A stretch of 64,000 nt of DNA from Cryptomeria japonica (GCF_030272615.1 NC_081406.1:461116072-461180071); one strand, 5' to 3'. Positions 46,231 through 59,383 are shown, counted from the first letter of the stretch. Numbers and translations are program-made. The notes: generated by a model not told the origin, from the letters alone.

Positions 46231-48575
46231 GTGAAATGGTGGGGCTTCTTGTTGTAGTACCAACAAATAAGGTTCAAACCTTGTGGGATTATTGTTTACC
46301 GCATCAATAATTGTGAGGTGGGCTACTAGATTCTTGTATTTAGAATTACCTATAGGATGTGGAATGGATCATTTGCATTATGCTCGACAATACATCCTTG
46401 GTCTAATTTTCTCTTAAGTTGGAAAATCACGAATTGGATTGAGAAAATCTATGTAAGTAACTTGACCAATTGCAAGACTTTTCATTGACGCACATCTATT
46501 GCAAAGAAATTAAGGTGGTAAAATTTCAATATAGTCAATGCATAGATTAGGATGGGAAGATGATAATCTTTAATGGATCCTTGTCCAAGACATAGCATTG
46601 CTAGAGGACAAGACCATCAAATGATCTATGATGTAGGGATTCACCTAGATTTCCCTAGTCCTTTAACCAATTTTCTACAACACGGGTTTATATATAAAAT
46701 TTGGATGCTATGGAAGTGACGTGCTATTGGCTAACACAATGATTGAAAGCTTGCATATTATATTGAATTGTGTGTTTAATTATGAACAAAACAAGTTTGA
46801 AGAGTAGATCCACAAAGTTTTTGATATCCCATCAAGGTTGCAGAAAGTGCAATCCAAGCTATTATCAATGAGAAATATTTGGCTAATGCCCACATCCATG
46901 ATACCACACTCATGGATATTTTCCTCTACAACATCATAATAACTACAAGAGACCTAAAGTGATGAATGAGAAGTTCAAACAAGTACATCACGCAATTGTT
47001 TCAATATGATATACTCGACACCACATCCAATTTAAACTGGGATCTAAAAGAAGAATTTTGGGAGACAAAATTTGTGTCACCAAAAGTTTAGAAAAAATGA
47101 GGACACAAAACAACCAATCATGCTAATGAGGGGTGATAGAACATGGAACAATATGGAGACCTATGCATTTTTTATGAGATACAAAAGTAATATCTTTGCT
47201 TTTGTATAGATATAATGGTTGCAAGAAATCTTTGAAGGCCTCAAGATGCACTTTCATGTATTAGGTTGAAAGGACAAAAGCTATGTATTGTTCTTAACTT
47301 TTATTATCATATATTTGGAGCTACCCCCTTAGCAGATTTTCCTTATATATATTAAATATAGTTCATAAAACATTTAAAAAAAAAGTTAAATTGTAATGTT
47401 AGAGATCAGCCAGAGGGTTGCCACTGAAATACTACAAAAAAAAGACTCAGAGTTTATAAAAGAGCTTAAAGTCTCATCTATCTAGCCAACTAATACTTCA
47501 AAATGGATCCAAACACCTATATCTACTAGGATTGTACATATATTATCCTCCTACTAACATGTCATCAGTTGTTCTTACTTTTACTATACTGGTCTATGTC
47601 ATGCCATCCCAAAGGGTGATCAATGGTTGAGATGTCTTCATTAGAGTTGACTATCTCCACCACTGAACTTTTCCCTAGTTCAATGTGCTACCTTCCTTTG
47701 CTTGCCTTGTTTTTCTTTCCTTGGTCTTCATTTCTAATGTCTTTGCCTTTGTCTTGCCTTTTCTTTTCCTCATTGTACTCTTGTATGAACTCTCTTAGTA
47801 CTTGAACAAATGGTTTGTTCTCCTTTGTATAAGCCCATTTGTGTCCATAAATCACTCTAAAGTACTTACCCTTAGTGTGTCATATTCAAGAAATTTAGTA
47901 AAATTTAATTTAGAAATATCCAAGGTCACAATGACCTGCATATCAATATGTAAATAAATGAGTCTCTTGCAAGACTTAGTACAATCCCTTTTAACACCCT
48001 AAAAATTCTCTTCGTTTGTCATAACCCAAATATGCCATAAAATTTTAGTTGAAAAAATTAACCAAAATAAATTGTATTTGCCTACTTGTTTGCTTTGTTT
48101 TGGGAGGACAAGGGAACTTGGGGTGCCCTTGTCTAGAACAAGGCATTATAGTCCCCTTTAAACAATAACTATTTAAGTAGATTAGGGCACTTTACCTTAT
48201 CTATGATTTTTGGTCCATGTGGCTCAATGTGAGCATTAGAGGTTGGCCTAACTGATAATTTACCTAGGGAACCCTATTAAAGACATCCTATCAATTCATT
48301 TTGGCATCCACATCCACCCCATCATTTGTACATACATTAAGCATTCAAGGCAACATTTCATCCTACCATATCCTTCAAGCATCATGGAGAAAACCACATC
48401 AACAATATTGCATAATAAGGGTTTCAACAATATTTCCCTCTTATGAATCATTGTTAAAAGCTTTTATCCATAGTGATCCATATTTTGTGTGGTTACATAG
48501 TGATACTATTACAACATTGATGGAATATGTAGATCTCATAAGGGCTTTTGTAGACAATATTCATGATACTCTTAG
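46231..48575. other. No gene recognised
   Basis: Mixed composition. Short frames at 47623-47805 and 48301-48588 lack family resemblance. No repeat structure is obvious. Confidence 0.45.
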
Positions 48576-49267
48576 TGTAGCATCCTAAAATTGCACGCTT
48601 GTACAATTTTGATAGCTTTGGATCCCTACCTTAGCATTTTCACCCCTTGGCCTAGTTGGGACCTGATTATGCTCATGCCCCTCATGAATTGCATCATTTT
48701 TTACTTTTTCTATGCATCTAGCATCTTATCCTAGCCCTAAATAGGGGTGGGACCAGTGTGCCACACTTCGGTCCCCCCCTAATTGGGGTGTTTCTAAAAC
48801 CCTTTGCCCTATTCAAATTTGGTTGGGATTCCTCTCTCCGTGCCTCCTGGTATTGGGAAATTAGCAAGTATTTTGATGGACAAATATAAAAGGAGGTTTT
48901 CCTCTCTCATTTGATATCTAACACATCTATCAAGCATCTGACAATCATATAACATCAATAAATCAATCATTCAAGAGAAATTCAACATTAATCAATCTTC
49001 CTTAAAGCCTTGGGGAAGTAATAAAGTCAAGAATCAAGCATTGAAGTATACATATTTCATTCTATTTTGTTGAAGACTTCATCAAGTTCTAATTCTATGT
49101 GGAGACAAACAAAGCTTCACAAGGAGGTATATCACTTGATTTCCAATCATTATTCAACATCTCTGTCAAAAGGAGAATCTTCCATTACAACAATTTTAAT
49201 TATCTTTATCTCAATTTCATGGTTAATTCCAAAATAGGGGTTTGCCCTAAGGCAAGTCCCTATTCCC
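48576..49267 (+). repeat. Gypsy-type LTR fragment, interrupted (continues at 60164-60241)
   Basis: It begins TGTAGCATCCTAAAATTGCACG, similar in pattern to TGTAGACACCTAAAATTGTC at 49436. A TATA box, AATATAAAAGG, is at 48883-48893. At 49268 it is cut by the copia solo LTR and appears to resume at 60164 for 78 bases before the next LTR begins at 60242. Confidence 0.6.
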
Positions 49268-49435
49268 TGTTGGCAATTGACACTCATCCGGCTTAATTGT
49301 GTTGTCATTGATGGCAACACACACCATTTTGGGTTGGTCACTTAACCGATACTCACCAGTATACATTATTTGGCAACTGGCATTCAAGTCATCTAGCACC
49401 GGTAGTCAAAGGAAACCGGCAAACTAGGAACCGGT
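49268..49435 (+). repeat. Solo Ty1/copia LTR, left part
   Basis: It starts TGTTGGCAATTGACACTCAT, nearly the same as the start of element B LTR on its own strand (TGTTGGCAATTGATACTCAT). It is split at 49435 by element D and continues at about 59384. Confidence 0.82.
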
Positions 49436-50022
49436 TGTAGACACCTAAAATTGTCATGTCTAATTAAATAAATATATTTATTTATTTAATTATTTTAGCT
49501 TAATTCTTCTATTAATTAAATAAATCTTTATTTATTTAAATTATCCTTTTCTTAAATTAAATAAACATCTTATTTATTTAATTGATCCCACTCCTTCTAT
49601 TAATTAAATAAATATTTATTTATTTAATTAATCCATTAGCCTTTTCCACTCATGACATGTGTCATTTATCTCTCAATTCCTACATTACCTACCCTCTTAT
49701 TATTTTCTTATTTTCTCTACCTACCCTTTAATCCTAGCTGACATTTATCGTTTACACCTCTCAATCTTATCCCTCCATTTCTTATAGTGTCTTCTATATA
49801 AGGAGACGATTCCTTCATTATCAACCGTCGATTACTACCCGACTACTCTACACTTTCAAACTTTCATATGCGATCAAGCCTACTTGCAACCACATTTCTG
49901 TTCTTTGTTGAGCTCTTGTGCACACATAAAATTTGAGAGCATATATATCAAGCAAGGTCAATGGAGATAGGAAGAATGAAGATTGAAACCCAATTGGACA
50001 TGTTTTTATGCAAGCTTGGAAG
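49436..50022 (+). repeat. 5' LTR of element D (part paired with the 3' copy)
   Basis: Contains repeated ATTAAATAAAT and TTTATTTATTTAA words, TATA at 49794-49802 (CTATATAAGG), and ends its similarity to the other copy at TTGGACATGT. The true LTR may run to about 50414, where TTGGTGCACTAAAATTGAACC could be a decayed primer site. Confidence 0.8.
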
Positions 50023-51764
50023 GTCATTAGGAGTGTCTAGTAAAAATTTTAGATTTTTTGGTTCAATTTTGCATTTTCTATGATTTTTTTTATAATTTTT
50101 CGTAAAAAATTTATTTTTGGAGCAAATTAGCAATTTTTTTGGATTTTCTTACATTTCTGGAAATTTCTTGAAATTTTATAGGTGGTCTTTTTTGTGATGA
50201 ATTAGATCTTTGAATTGGTAAAAAGAACACATTGTTGAAGGCCCCTATTTCACAAAGTCTTTTGGATCTAAAATTTACCTAACTTGTGTGCTTACATGAA
50301 GGGGTGATCATTTGAAACAATCCAAACTACTAATAGATCTTTCTTACAGGACCTTGGCAAGGGTTTTTTTTATCTTTATTGTGTGCCTTGTTTTCATAGA
50401 CTAGCAAAAACTTCAATTGGTGCACTAAAATTGAACCAGTGACTTTTGTGTCTTGAGCAATAGGCTCTTTTTGTTTAATCTTTAGAGGGCCTGTCTCCCT
50501 GTGTGGTCACTAGGACTACTAGTGAGGAGAGAATGACCCAAGTGGTAGTGAGAAAAACCCACCTCTTCCGAACCACTATAAAAAACTATATGCATGGTGA
50601 AAACTATGGATAACATGTGCTGATTAGTTCATACCAACACCATGTCTCCCCATAAACCCATTTGATCAAATTTATTTGATCAGTTGTAGGGTGTAACCCC
50701 TACCGGCTGGGAGCCTTCTGTATTTATAGAGCTGAAAGTGTCACATGTATGGCCACATGAGCGGATGCCCTTACTAGCATCTTTTTGTTTTAGAAGCCAA
50801 AATCCTTCTAGTTGTTGGGGCAGGAGGTCAGACCTCTGGAGCGGCCCACACAAATACAGTTCTTAGTAGAGATACAAAGTTCGCCACAGGGAGTTTTCAT
50901 GGGGACTGATGCTTGGCTGCCCCAAGAAGTGAGTGCCAAGGGTGGAGCCAGTGAGGTCAATCACCTAAGTATCTGCTCTGAATAGTGTAGCCTCGGGGGA
51001 AACCCCATGTGGGATCAACAACTATTATCTCGGCCAACCATAAGAATTGTGCTTGTCTTATTTTGAACTATCAAACATTCAAGACCAAACATCAAAACAT
51101 TGTTTCTTTTATGTCTTCAAGTGTATGCAAAACATTTTTACATCAAACAATACACTTTTCTTTGAGTCATTTTGACTCTAAACACTTGCAAACATTGAGT
51201 CTTCATTCACATTGTGTCCTTTTGTCACGAAAAACAATCAGAAAAATTCAGATTTGGTCACAACAAACAACTTCACAAATTGGAAAAATTTACAATCCAA
51301 CAAACAAGAACAATCCGTTTTGAAATTCTTGAGCTTCCTAAGCTATCTCTCCAGGTTTTCATCTATAATTCAACCTATCTTTGGGTCTCACAAAGTCCAT
51401 CATTGCTTTACACCTTACATTACATTCATGTTTGTCTAAACTTGAGTCAAAAGGTCACTTGCTTGTCCTCATCATACTTTGTCAACACACTACATACACC
51501 AACATTTTGCTAAGTGGTCCCTCATCAAGGTCTATCACCTTTGGGTCTCATTTGGTCTTACGTAGAGTCAAGGTCAACTTACCTCATCAAGAGAAACTAT
51601 CATCTCTTTGGAACTCACACCTACTCTATTACATACATACTTGGTCTTACACTTTGGACATTGCAAGTACACCTCAGATTCATTTACATTCCATCCAAAC
51701 TCTTGGTCTTCCATACTCTTTCCATTTTCATCTAGTCTCACACATCTTGGTCAATACCTAGTTC
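50023..51764 (+). other. Leader of element D, no gene
   Basis: Overlapping short frames at 51009-51761 occur in all three forward frames and do not resemble any family. A GC-richer block lies at 50470-51010. A possible primer-site remnant is at about 50415. Confidence 0.5.
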
Positions 51765-54690
51765 ATGGTTGAAACCCGTTCCCAAAAATCTAGGAGAGAA
51801 ACTAAAGAGGCTCAAGAGTCCACAAACATGAGTTCATATGAGTATGACAATGACATCTTTTTCAATTCTGATCATACTACATTACCTAACATGGATGCCT
51901 ATAGAAACATTCCAAATGTTGAGAACATGGACACTAAAAACAACAATGATACACACAATGACAATATGGACAATATTTCAGTACATTTAGTAGAAGTGGA
52001 AGACTCTATTATGGATCCCCATATCAATTGATTGGTTGAGGATATAATGAGGAGATAGACAATACTTCTTACAAGTGATGGCACAAAGTGGAACCAAGAT
52101 CTCCCATGATTTTGACATGTCTCAAATAATGGAAAATCGACCTTTGCAACAACCTCACCTCAACATGGATCAAAGGAGGCCTAATAGTGGAGGCAATAGA
52201 GGACCACATATTGTTCCTGAATCACCATCATCTTTGTTTCAAAAAATTGGGGTCCCACATACACATGGTCAACCATATGATACTCACCTTCACAGACCAT
52301 TATGGAAGTCTTATGCAGAAAAATATGCTCAATCACATTCCAATGTTAAGGACCAACCACCAAAGCAATTGGATATCCAAAGGCATGATAAAAATTTGGA
52401 CACAAGGAAACCCCGTGTCAAATTTGGGGGCAACACATTAGAACAAACTCATGACATGCCTGTAGAGTATGGTATACATGGACAAAACATATATTCCATT
52501 CCTCATCATGACTCTATACCAAGTGGTCCATATACGCAACATCACTATAGACTTTCTCCATATGAACATGTGTCTGATTGATACCATCCATATATGCAAC
52601 ATGGTCCTCCTCCACCTAGTGCTTTAGGCTTGGGGTATGGTCCAAGAAGTTGGTCTCCACCTAAGAACAATTTGGAACAACAAATTAAGGACTTCCAAAA
52701 TAAAATGGAGGACATAAATACACCAAAGCCAACTTACACAATGAGAGACATATGTCCCTATCCATTTGACAAACTCATTCCAATGCCTCCATTTCCTACA
52801 CACTTTGCGACACCTAAGTTTGATAAGTATAGAGGAAAAGGAGATCCTAAGGCACACATAAGACAGTTTTTCACAGCTTGCATTGAGGTAGCAGTAGAAG
52901 AGACATATTTGATGAGATTATTCCCACAGAGCTTAGGCAATCAAGCTATGGAATGGTTCTCCCAACTCCCACCTAGAATTAAGTCATGGGGTGACTTAGC
53001 AAAGGCATTTATCCAACATTTCTCATACAACATAGAGACAGACATATTGGTCACTACTTTGTGCAACACCAAGCAAAAGGATGGAGAATCTTTTTCATCA
53101 TTTTTACAAAGATGGAGAAATATAGCCAATAAGTGCTCTTGTGAAATTCCACAAAAACAAATGGTAGAGATGTTCACCCAGAATGTTAACAAAGACATTG
53201 GTTATTATCTAAGAAAAGCTTGTTTGTCTACCTTTAAGGACGTCATTGAAAAAGGCTTAGAGATAGAAAAGGTCCTGATTGAGAAAGGCATCATCAAAAT
53301 ATTCAAAGAAAACAAAGAGGACTAAAAAGGAAAAGACAAACCAAGATTTTGGAATAAAAACAAGAACACAGTCAATGATGGTGTTGTTGATGCCAATATA
53401 GTATGACCCAAAATCATTTTTTCGAGATCAAGATCTACAAACAATCAAGTGAATACTCAAACAACTTCCAAATCACGAAGGAAGTACACCCCATTGGGAG
53501 AACCACTTCAGTCAGCTTTCAAGAAACTAGCGGCAAACAAAATAATAACAATCCTAGATCTACCTCCATATGAGCCAAAGGTTAAACCAAATTGGTGGAA
53601 TGATGATGAATATTGTGAATTTCATAAGAGAAAAGGTCATAAAACAGGAAATTGTTATCGACTGAAGAACATCATACAAGATCTTATTGATAGAGGTGAC
53701 ATTGAGATTCAAGGACACTCATCCAATCAAGAACATGAAATGTTAAAAGAACCATTTCCAAAACATGACAAGGGAAAAGCTAAAGCCACAGAGGACCAAA
53801 CCAACTATACCAGAGCATCTTATAACTATGATTCAACTATCAAGCACATTTTGATGGACAATTATGTCTCTACCATTATCATCAAGAACAAAATGCCTGA
53901 GAATTATACACAAAGGCCCAAGATTGTCCTAAAAGGCATTGGATCTTCTTTCGAACCTACCTCTGAATTTAATGTCACAACTCATTGAGGTAAATTCACC
54001 TTGCAAGGTGCTCTAGCTAAAAACATTGCTTCCTCATCAGCCAAACCTGAGTATGAACTTGTAGAACAGCTAGGGAAGACACCCACGCTTATCTCCATCC
54101 TCGAGCTTTTACATATATCCTCTGCACATAAAGCCATTCTTGACCAAACTATAAGAGACACTTCCATCCCCATTGATTTGAAGATGGACTAGTTTCAAGC
54201 CATGGTGGGATACCTTTCTGTTCCACACTCCCTTACATTTACAGAAGCTAATGACGCCTCTGTGAGCCAGCCACATAATGCACCTTTACACATTGAAGCC
54301 TTCCTACACAAGTACCAAATAAAATGAGTCCCGATAGATGGAGGAGAAGGTCTGAACATTTGTACTTTGAACACAATAATACAATTGGGATATTCGGACA
54401 AAGTTGTGAATGCTACAAATAAAATTACCATCAAAGCATATGATTATGAAGAGCATTCATCTAAAGGCAAAATCACCTTACCTCTCAGAGTTGGGCCAGT
54501 TATAAAGGATGTGGTTTGTAAATTACTAGACTTGGATCTCACATACAACATATTTGTAGGACATCCTTGGATTCATGAAATGAGGGCAATCCCATCTACA
54601 TACCACCAATGCATTAAGTTTCATCTCAATGGAGTTGAAATAATAGTTAATGGTGATCCTAATCCATTTATATATTGCAATAACTTGTGA
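51765..54690 (+). pseudogene. Tat-type gag-protease of element D, broken
   Basis: The start MVETRSQKSRRETKEAQEST at 51765 fits gag N-termini; a frame change near 52035-52075 follows. From 52075 to 54690 one frame holds with few stops (52579, about 53323, about 53404, 53986, 54190, 54325). Gag core: FDKYRGKGDPKAHIRQFF, LMRLFPQSLGNQAMEWF, QRWRNIANKCSCEIPQ (about 52816-53150). Zinc motif: YCEFHKRKGHKTGNCYRLK, the single Tat-type knuckle (about 53610-53670). Protease: VPIDGGEGLNICTL (about 54328) and IFVGHPWIHEMRAIPS (about 54550-54600). The family Gag builds particles and protease matures it. Frame retention is striking compared with the missing pol. Confidence 0.88.
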
Positions 54691-55607
54691 CATAGATAAA
54701 AAATAACAATACCTGTCAATCAAGAAGTTGTTCCATCTTCAACATATGTGGATCCAGAATCCTTGAAAGCTTCTACGTCAACACAAGCAGAGATGAAAGA
54801 AAAGTTCAAGATTAAAGACATGGGATGTGGTGAATATATCTTCCATGTTGATCAACACTCACTATCTCCTAAGGTATTCACTCGATAGAAACAATCTATA
54901 AATAATTTGCAATGAATTGGGCACGAACCACCTAGTGTTGTGGCTACTAAGTCCGAATGCAAATCTCCTCTAGTGGTGCAAGCATCTCTTGATATCAATA
55001 GTCCTAAGAGTGGTTTCAGCGAAGAATCTATTGAGTGTATCATCATCCCTTTTGAGAACTCACATAGCCTTACCATTTCATCCACTCCTTCCATTTCCAC
55101 TCGTCTCCTAGACTTGGATCAACAAGAATCACAAAATCCCTTACTCATTGGGGATCAAGAATCAAGCTTTGAAAATAAAAATCTAAAAGTCAAAAATAAA
55201 GAAAAGTCCTTTAGTCCATATCAAAATCAAAAGCTATTGAACTTTGCAAAAATCAAAGTCAAGGATAAAAATCCTATGAAAACAAAAGAGCAAGAGATGA
55301 TCTCCCCTAATATCAAAATAACTGGGGGCAAAAGTTTTAAAATTTTAGGCCAAAAAGAATACATGTTGATCCCAAGTCTCCATCATGCTATCATACTCTG
55401 ACTTCTTTTCACAATCATAAACCTTCATCACTCATCCAGTTGTTTGACACATCCATCCCCTTTTAGTGATATATCATGGACCTTTAATGGAGCTTCCTCA
55501 AGGGATTTTGTTATCAGGGATGCCCAAACTTCTTTAGGTGACATGCATATGGGCCTATGGAGTCCACACACTAGTAATTCTATCTCAGTTCCTTTATCAA
55601 GGAAGAC
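54691..55607 (+). pseudogene. Protease-to-RT linker-like spacer of element D
   Basis: An open run at 54940-55401 in the gag-pro frame (54940 is the same phase) gives a serine- and lysine-rich, low-complexity peptide with LDLDQQESQNPLLIGDQESS. It looks like an extended linker. The RT that should follow is not found; by 55608 the sequence is already integrase tail. Confidence 0.55.
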
Positions 55608-55881
55608 AGTCACTTGAGCTACACATCATTCAATCAAGGAATGACACAACTACAATCATAAGGTTAAGCCTCACATATTTGAGGTGGGTGACCTGGTTCT
55701 CAAGGAAAATTCTAAGAATCAACAAGACAGAGAGAAGAAGGGAAAATTCGAACCAAATTGGCTTGGTCCTTACATCATTACAATAGCCTATGGATCCGAT
55801 GCATATCAACTCTCAACCATAGAGGGTGAACTTTTGGAGGATCCTATGAACAACATGCACCTTTGTAGGTTTTACACATAG
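55608..55881 (+). pseudogene. Integrase C-terminal tail of element D
   Basis: Minus its stops, the frame reads YNHKVKPHIFEVGDLVLKEN, GKFEPNWLGPYIITIAYGSD and AYQLSTIEGELLEDPMNN, then HLCRFYT and a stop at 55881. This is the GPF/Y-type C-terminal domain of gypsy integrases (KFxPNWxGPY). The catalytic core is absent upstream. Confidence 0.85.
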
Positions 55882-57049
55882 CTCTTCAGAGTATCCTAAT
55901 TCAAAAATATAAAAAAATATAAAAAATTCAAAAATACAAAAAAATCATAAACATAAAAAATTGTTACTTGGTGAAAACCTGGCAAACAGGCGCCTTGTGA
56001 CACAAAAACATTGAAAAATAAAAAAAGTAAAGATAAATAAATTTCATCCAATGGTGCAAACCACTTTGGTGGTGCCCTGGGCAAGTACCATGTGTAGAGA
56101 CATTGCTCCTCCCTCCTTCAGGATTCAATTTCATCCTTTCACTTTGCACACACTCACAACCTATCCATCCATAATAAACTTATAGATTTTATCTCCAGGA
56201 TATCTTTGACTAGAAAAGAAAGGATGGGGTATCATCACCTATTTTTCTTTGTTGTCTGTGGATTGTCTCTTAGTAATGCTATGACTTGTCCAAGGATATG
56301 AGGACATTGTGAGTCTAGTATGAACTGGGGCATTCCTTATTTACGACTGTCTTATCTCCATTCAAACGGGTACAATGACTTTCTGGGTCGAACATATGCC
56401 TAGATTGTCATAACCTACTTGCCATAATAAAGCTCAATGATGATAACGCACAAGAAGCTCTTTCACTTTCATATCTTCTATCTTCCATCTCCCTTTCTTG
56501 ATTGACTTTCATCATCCTTCTTGAGTCTGTGTAGCCTACTATCACACGACTGAGTATAATGACACACCAAAAATATTTGCATTTCATGTAGTTGCACCTG
56601 CATTACCATATATAATCATTTCATACATACATATAGATATCACAATTGCATCACATCCTACACATAACACATGTTAGCACATCTTACATTTTTATCATTT
56701 AAATAGTTATTTACATTATCATATTCATCTACATTTTATACATTCACATTTGCATATGCATAACATATTAAAAACATAAAAAAACAAAAATATTACATTT
56801 CATCATGTACATATTTGCATCCATATCATAAGCATCACATAAAAACATACATCATAAGACATATAGAAGCATCACATAGGTACACATGCATATAGCTTCC
56901 ACAAGGATGAATCTCATATATATATAATAATAAGTGTCATGATACAATGATGTCAAAATCATATGGCTACAATCACCCGAAGGTGTCTACATCATCATAC
57001 AAAAATAGTACAAAACACTAATACATAGGGAGCCCTCTAAGGCTATCAT
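55882..57049. other. 3' noncoding interior of element D
   Basis: A-rich just after the stop, then unique text, then a CAT/ACAT-rich low-complexity tract at about 56560-56900. No gene seen. Confidence 0.5.
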
Positions 57050-57560
57050 GAACTCCCTCCCTTGGAGCGAGCTAGCCTCGATAGATTCTGAGCCCTAGAA
57101 GGACCTGCCCCATGATCATCTCTCCTGTCCCCTCTATCTAGTGGTGGTGGAAGACCCATAACCCCACCACTAGATGCTTGTCGCCCATCTCTCATGTCTA
57201 GCCCTCATCTCTAGTCTTGGATCCTAAAACATTCATCTTAGTGCATCCCTGTCTCTCTCTCGATCATAAGGAACCAACTCCCCATCAATCAGTATCCTTA
57301 GTATCCTATATACATCCTCTAAGGTGACTTCCATCTCACCCATAGCCAAATGAAAAGTATAAGTCTTTGAGTGGCATCTCTCAGCCAGTGTAGTCAGCAA
57401 CCCCATGTTCACCCAAAACTTAGGCACATACAAAATATATTGCAAACCCATGACCTCAATTGCTTCTCTATCCTCAAATGTCAGCTCTGGTCATAATCTC
57501 TGAGTCAAAGGGAATCTCTCCTGTGACTCCAGCATAGGTAAGTCCTCCTATAGTCAAGTA
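57050..57560 (-). pseudogene. Plant mobile domain (PMD/MAIN-like) remnant, antisense in element D
   Basis: On the minus strand 57233-57451 is open and contains NMGLLTTLAERCHSKTYTFH and LAMGEMEVTLEDVYRILRI. The pattern L-AERW....TFHLPxGExTVTLEDV is the hallmark of the plant mobile domain. The same frame extends upstream through one TGA to about 57555. Downstream is a short serine/arginine/glycine-rich tail (GAGPSRAQNLSRL) reaching about 57045, so most of the domain is deleted. PMD proteins occur as host genes (MAIN, MAIL) and inside transposons, including as extra ORFs of Tat-type elements. Its position between integrase and 3' LTR, in antisense, fits that. Confidence 0.75.
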
Positions 57561-57584
57561 AATCAATTGTGTCAATCATAGTGG

Positions 57585-57830
57585 CATTCCCTATTCATCA
57601 CAAAATGCTACTTATTACCCAAGTGCTTATGGTACTCTATCCTAGTGACACTCCTTGTTAATCACAAAGTGTTTCTTTTTATCCTAGTGGTACTCCCTAT
57701 TCATCACAAAATACTACATGTTTGCACTCCCTGTTCATCACAAAGTCCTACTCTTTTTTTAGTACTCCCTGTTCATCACAAAGTACTATGCCTTGGTACT
57801 CCCTGTTCATCACAAAGTCCCTCAATCTAT
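57585..57830. repeat. Six irregular copies of ACTCCCTGTTCATCACAAAGT
   Basis: Copies near 57587, 57644, 57687, 57725, 57763 and 57798, spaced about 35-57 bases. Several are exact over 19 or more bases. They lie between the PMD remnant and the 3' LTR. Confidence 0.85.
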
Positions 57831-58632
57831 CCTATCCTAGGGCATCTGCTTGAGTTTATCCTCTCGAGTAGTTTCCTAATTGGAAATGTATGTTCTATCA
57901 CAGAATTGTCAATCCTAGCCCTACCCAGTCTTCCCTAGAGGACCTACTTGAGTGTATTGTCTCAATAGCTTATCCAATCGACATCATATGTTCATCATAG
58001 AACTAGTGATTTTGCCTAGAAGACATAAACGCATATTTAAGACATAAATGCGATTTCATGACACAAATGCGCATTCATGACGCAGACACACCTTGATGTT
58101 TTTACCCTGCATGACATTTTTTCTAGACATATCTAAAGCACATTTATTTCTCTACCTAGCATGCATTTATGACAACAATTAATGCGGCAAAGTATAAGGA
58201 GGTTTTGCAGTACTCACCGGGTCTCCTGCATCTACTGGCCTCTGAAATCGGTGATCGTGATCGAATCTATGAACCAAAGCCATCGTTGTTGATTGCTGAT
58301 TTCTCTCTACTCTCTCTGCACTCTAATCTCTTGGATGTGTGGATGACAATGAGGATGTGTTCCCTCGCAATCTATCTTATAGACTACCCCAGCCCTAGCC
58401 CTCGCTTCCCATGCCAATCTTCTTTATCTCGTGACTCTATCACTCTATCCTATCTGATCAGTCCTTTCTAGCCTTTCTTTATTATCGAGAGATTGTCTGT
58501 GATCTTTTCAGACATTTTCATCCAATCTCTCAAGGGGGTATATCATTCCCATCTTGGGGCAACTTTGTATCATTTCATCTTATCTTCTTTGAAACAACGT
58601 GACAAGCTGCATTGTCTCAAAGAGGGGCAAAA
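57831..58632. other. Interior of element D up to the polypurine tract
   Basis: Short repeats of ATGACACAAATGCG type lie at 58030-58085. The frame at 58169-58471 is not recognised. AGAGGGGCAAAA at 58621-58632 is the probable polypurine tract. Confidence 0.55.
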
Positions 58633-59232
58633 TCTAGACACCTAAAATTGTCATGTCTAATTAAATAAATATCTTTATTTATTTAATTATTTTAGCTTAA
58701 TTCTTCTATTAAATAAATAAATCTTTATTTATTTAAATTAATTCATTTATCCTCTTCTAGCCTTATTTCTCATTTAAATAAATACCTTTATTTATTTAAA
58801 TTATCCTTCTCTTAAATTAAATAAATATCCTATTTATTTAATTGATCCCACTCCTTCTATTAATTAAATAAATCTTTATTTATTTAATTAATTCATTAGC
58901 CTTTTCCACTCATGACACATGTCATTTATCTCTTAATTCCTACATTACCTACCCTTTAATCCTAGCCGACCATTTATCTTTTACACCTCTCAATCTTATG
59001 TCTCCATTTCTTATAGTATCTTCTATATAAGGAGACGCTTCCTTCATTATCAACCCCCGATTACTACCCGACTAATTTACGCTTTCGAACTTTCATTTGT
59101 GATCAAGCCTACTCGCAACCACAAATCTATTCTTTGTTGAGCTCTTGTGCACACATAAAATTTGAGAGCAAATATATCAAGCAAGATCAATGGAGATAGG
59201 AAGAATGAAGATCCAAACCCTATTGGACATGT
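58633..59232 (+). repeat. 3' LTR of element D (part paired with the 5' copy)
   Basis: Starts TCTAGACACC. It has about 60 extra bases of AT-rich array near 58738-58800 relative to the 5' copy. TATA at about 59021-59032. Similarity to the other copy ends at TTGGACATGT. Confidence 0.82.
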
Positions 59233-59383
59233 GATGGTATAATCTTTGTGATTTCATTTGATTTGCATTGTCCTAGGTAATATTCATATGTTATGGTGGA
59301 TCTTTGTTGTTGCTAGGCTATGGTTTTGTGGTTGAATTCATTTAGTCTTTCAATATTGTTGTTATCCACTTTCACCATAAATA

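Larger units (their letters stand above)
49436..59383 (+). mobile_element. Tat-like Ty3/gypsy element D, RT-RNase H-integrase core missing, with antisense PMD remnant
   Basis: LTR-like repeats at 49436 and 58633 (TGTAGACACC and TCTAGACACC starts) flank a 9 kb interior with a Tat-type gag-protease frame (52075-54690), a spacer, only the C-terminal tail of integrase (55608-55881), and an antisense plant-mobile-domain remnant. Polymerase, RNase H and catalytic integrase are absent. It lies inside a copia solo LTR. The right end is uncertain: LTR similarity stops at 59232, but a CCGGT matching the left flank (49431-49435) occurs at 59384-59388. Confidence 0.8.

Noticed and set aside
48301-48588. 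95-codon open frame as a gene
   Set aside because: It overlaps the start of the gypsy-type LTR at 48576 and lacks any family signature.
51009-51761. Several overlapping forward frames of 73-126 codons as genes
   Set aside because: All three frames are open because the region is poor in stops; composition is TC/CA-rich leader and nothing resembles a family.
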